A stretch of 34,458 bases of DNA from Synechococcus sp. AG-670-A05. GTDB lineage: Bacteria > Cyanobacteriota > Cyanobacteriia > PCC-6307 > Cyanobiaceae. Positions 33,609 through 34,458 of the stretch are shown here, piece by piece. The translations under genes and the position numbers were made by a program. Every line of letters begins with the position of its first letter. Position 1 is the stretch's first letter. The DNA is taken from contig QCSJ01000012.1 in assembly GCA_003211535.1 (NCBI GenBank), forward strand, positions 1-34,458, in the 5' to 3' direction. The notes beneath the pieces are model-generated. The model was not told where the DNA came from. It did not search any database and was given only the letters and a program-made list of their open reading frames with translations.

Positions 33609-34153
33609 CAGTTCAGGGGCAGGGATGGCCCGGCTCGACGGGCTTCGAAGCAGACCCGACCGATCAGGGCTTCGATGGCACTGGGGGGCAGGCAGAGCCG
33701 TTCCTGCAGGTCGGCGAGATCGCGGAACCCGTCGCGGCGTCGCTCCCGCAGCAGGCCCTGCAGGCGCTGTTCAGGCCAGCCCAGGGTCTGCAGCTCCTCG
33801 GCGCTAGAATTGTTGAGATCTAGTGAGGCTTTGAGTTGTTGCGGCGGTCCATCGCCGTGCCAGTGCACGACCAGATGGGGCTTCCATCTACCTCGCTGCT
33901 GCGCGGGAAGCTCCAGCAGTCGGAACAGCTCCTCAACTGAGCTGAACTGCACACCACCCCTCTGAAGGCGCAGTAGCAGATCTGCGGTGTCATCGCTGCA
34001 ACCGGGCAGCTGCAACCACTTCTCCCGGCTGGCGCGGTTCACCTCGATTGTCCAGGTCGTTTCGGCGGGATGGGATACCGGCGGTGACGGCAACTGACCT
34101 GCGGCCTGAAGCACCCGTCGGGCCAGGGGGTCCAACCAGTGACGGCGCGGCAT
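33608..34153 (-). CDS. Helix-hairpin-helix protein, ComEA-like repeats
   Basis: The 181-residue protein contains two helix-hairpin-helix-like units. One is at about 36-80 (IEVNRASREKWLQLPGCSDD, then TADLLLRLQRGGVQFSSVEE). The other is at about 109-165 (LDLNNSSAEELQTLGWPEQR, then LLRERRRDGFRDLADLQERL). The N-ASxxEL-xLPG pattern is that of ComEA and related DNA-binding proteins. There is no signal peptide, so it is not a canonical competence receptor; the N-terminus is basic and starts at ATG 34153. Non-sequence-specific DNA binding is the most likely activity. The stop shares one base with the start of the GIY-YIG-like gene. Confidence 0.75.
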   Translation of the reverse strand: MPRRHWLDPLARRVLQAAGQLPSPPVSHPAETTWTIEVNRASREKWLQLPGCSDDTADLLLRLQRGGVQFSSVEELFRLLELPAQQRGRWKPHLVVHWHGDGPPQQLKASLDLNNSSAEELQTLGWPEQRLQGLLRERRRDGFRDLADLQERLCLPPSAIEALIGRVCFEARRAGPSLPLN

Positions 34154-34208
34154 CGGGCGGAATAGGTCGCAAAGCGTAGGCTGACCCTACCGATCACGGC
34201 GGGGTTCG

Positions 34209-34457
34209 TCACTGCTGCAGCTGCTCGACCAGTGCTTTGCAGTCACCCGAATCAGTGATGTAAGCGCTCATCAGATCGCTGAACTCCGGGTCGGACATCA
34301 CCGCATCGCGGGCCTTGTCACTGATGCCGTCACTGGCGATGAAGGCTTTGCCTATGGAACAGGCCTCATCCACCGTGATGGTTTTTGTCTCAATCAGGCA
34401 ATGGGGATTGCCCTGGGCGACGGCGACGCTGATGGTGGTGGCATCGAGTTCGGCTTT
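34209..34457 (-). CDS. C-terminal part of an unidentified protein
   Basis: A minus-strand frame runs from the right edge to TGA at 34209-34211, giving 82 residues with no start inside the window. It contains two or three cysteines (NPHCLIETKT, DEACSIG and SGDCKALVEQ) spaced as if disulfide-bonded, and an acidic helical end (DKARDAVMSDPEFSDLMSAY). This looks like the end of a small secreted or periplasmic protein, but the N-terminus that would show a signal peptide is missing. No family recognised. It precedes the helix-hairpin-helix gene by 55 bases on the same strand. Confidence 0.65.
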   Translation of the reverse strand, partial: KAELDATTISVAVAQGNPHCLIETKTITVDEACSIGKAFIASDGISDKARDAVMSDPEFSDLMSAYITDSGDCKALVEQLQQ

Positions 34458-34458
34458 G

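Overview
The window reads as core chromosome of a marine picocyanobacterium of the Synechococcus type. The evidence is a complete kaiA-kaiB-kaiC clock cluster (Prochlorococcus lacks kaiA), the photosystem II cytochrome psbV, a plant-type ferredoxin petF, an NblS-type sensor kinase, several cyanobacteria-only families (DUF1818, DUF2811, the photosystem II S4 protein), high GC and very tight gene packing. I see no phage, transposon, integron, tRNA-associated island or CRISPR array.

Layout. 1-1083 (+): end of an unknown gene, a DUF1818 protein, a 320-bp gap with two perfect inverted DnaA-type 9-mers, and a DUF2811 protein. 1035-5217 (-): two putative membrane ORFs in one frame split by a TAG, an EVE-domain protein, murD, tRNA-Val(GAC), the photosystem II S4 protein and a coupled membrane protein. 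5314-8795 (+): serA-prmA, petF with its terminator, and an unknown gene. 8786-10332 (-): rnz and psbV. 10414-12835 (+): a SpoIID/LytB-domain protein, a NagB-like deaminase and a small gene broken by an in-frame TAG. 12884-16438: a 57-residue Nif11-domain protein, yebC, truB, a divergent methyltransferase, rpmA and rplU. 16569-19441 (+): kaiABC. 19438-22784 (-): nblS and purD. 22843-30966 (+): a helical-repeat-like protein, purC, bamA, lpxC-fabZ-lpxA-lpxB, an exported msrA and a small conserved-looking ORF. 30967-34457 (-): a small membrane protein, pepA, a frameshifted small gene, a GIY-YIG-like protein, a helix-hairpin-helix protein and the end of an unknown gene.

How the genes work together. 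bamA and lpxC-fabZ-lpxA-lpxB form an outer-membrane assembly and lipid A block, joined by start/stop overlaps. The KaiABC oscillator converges on nblS, the light/nutrient-stress kinase gene, with the two stop codons sharing one TTAA. The nblS start overlaps the purD stop. murD and the SpoIID-NagB pair concern cell wall and amino sugars, though the second link is inferred from domains only.

The most unusual features are damaged or hidden small genes. A 69-residue reading at 32809-33020 is restored by changing CTAG to CTG at two places. An 87-codon reading at 12572-12835 has one TAG at codon 30. A stand-alone Nif11 peptide lies next to it. Also notable are the DnaA-box pair, a hairpin directly in front of kaiA, and two perfect palindromes upstream of petF. 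No wholly new multi-gene system is evident.
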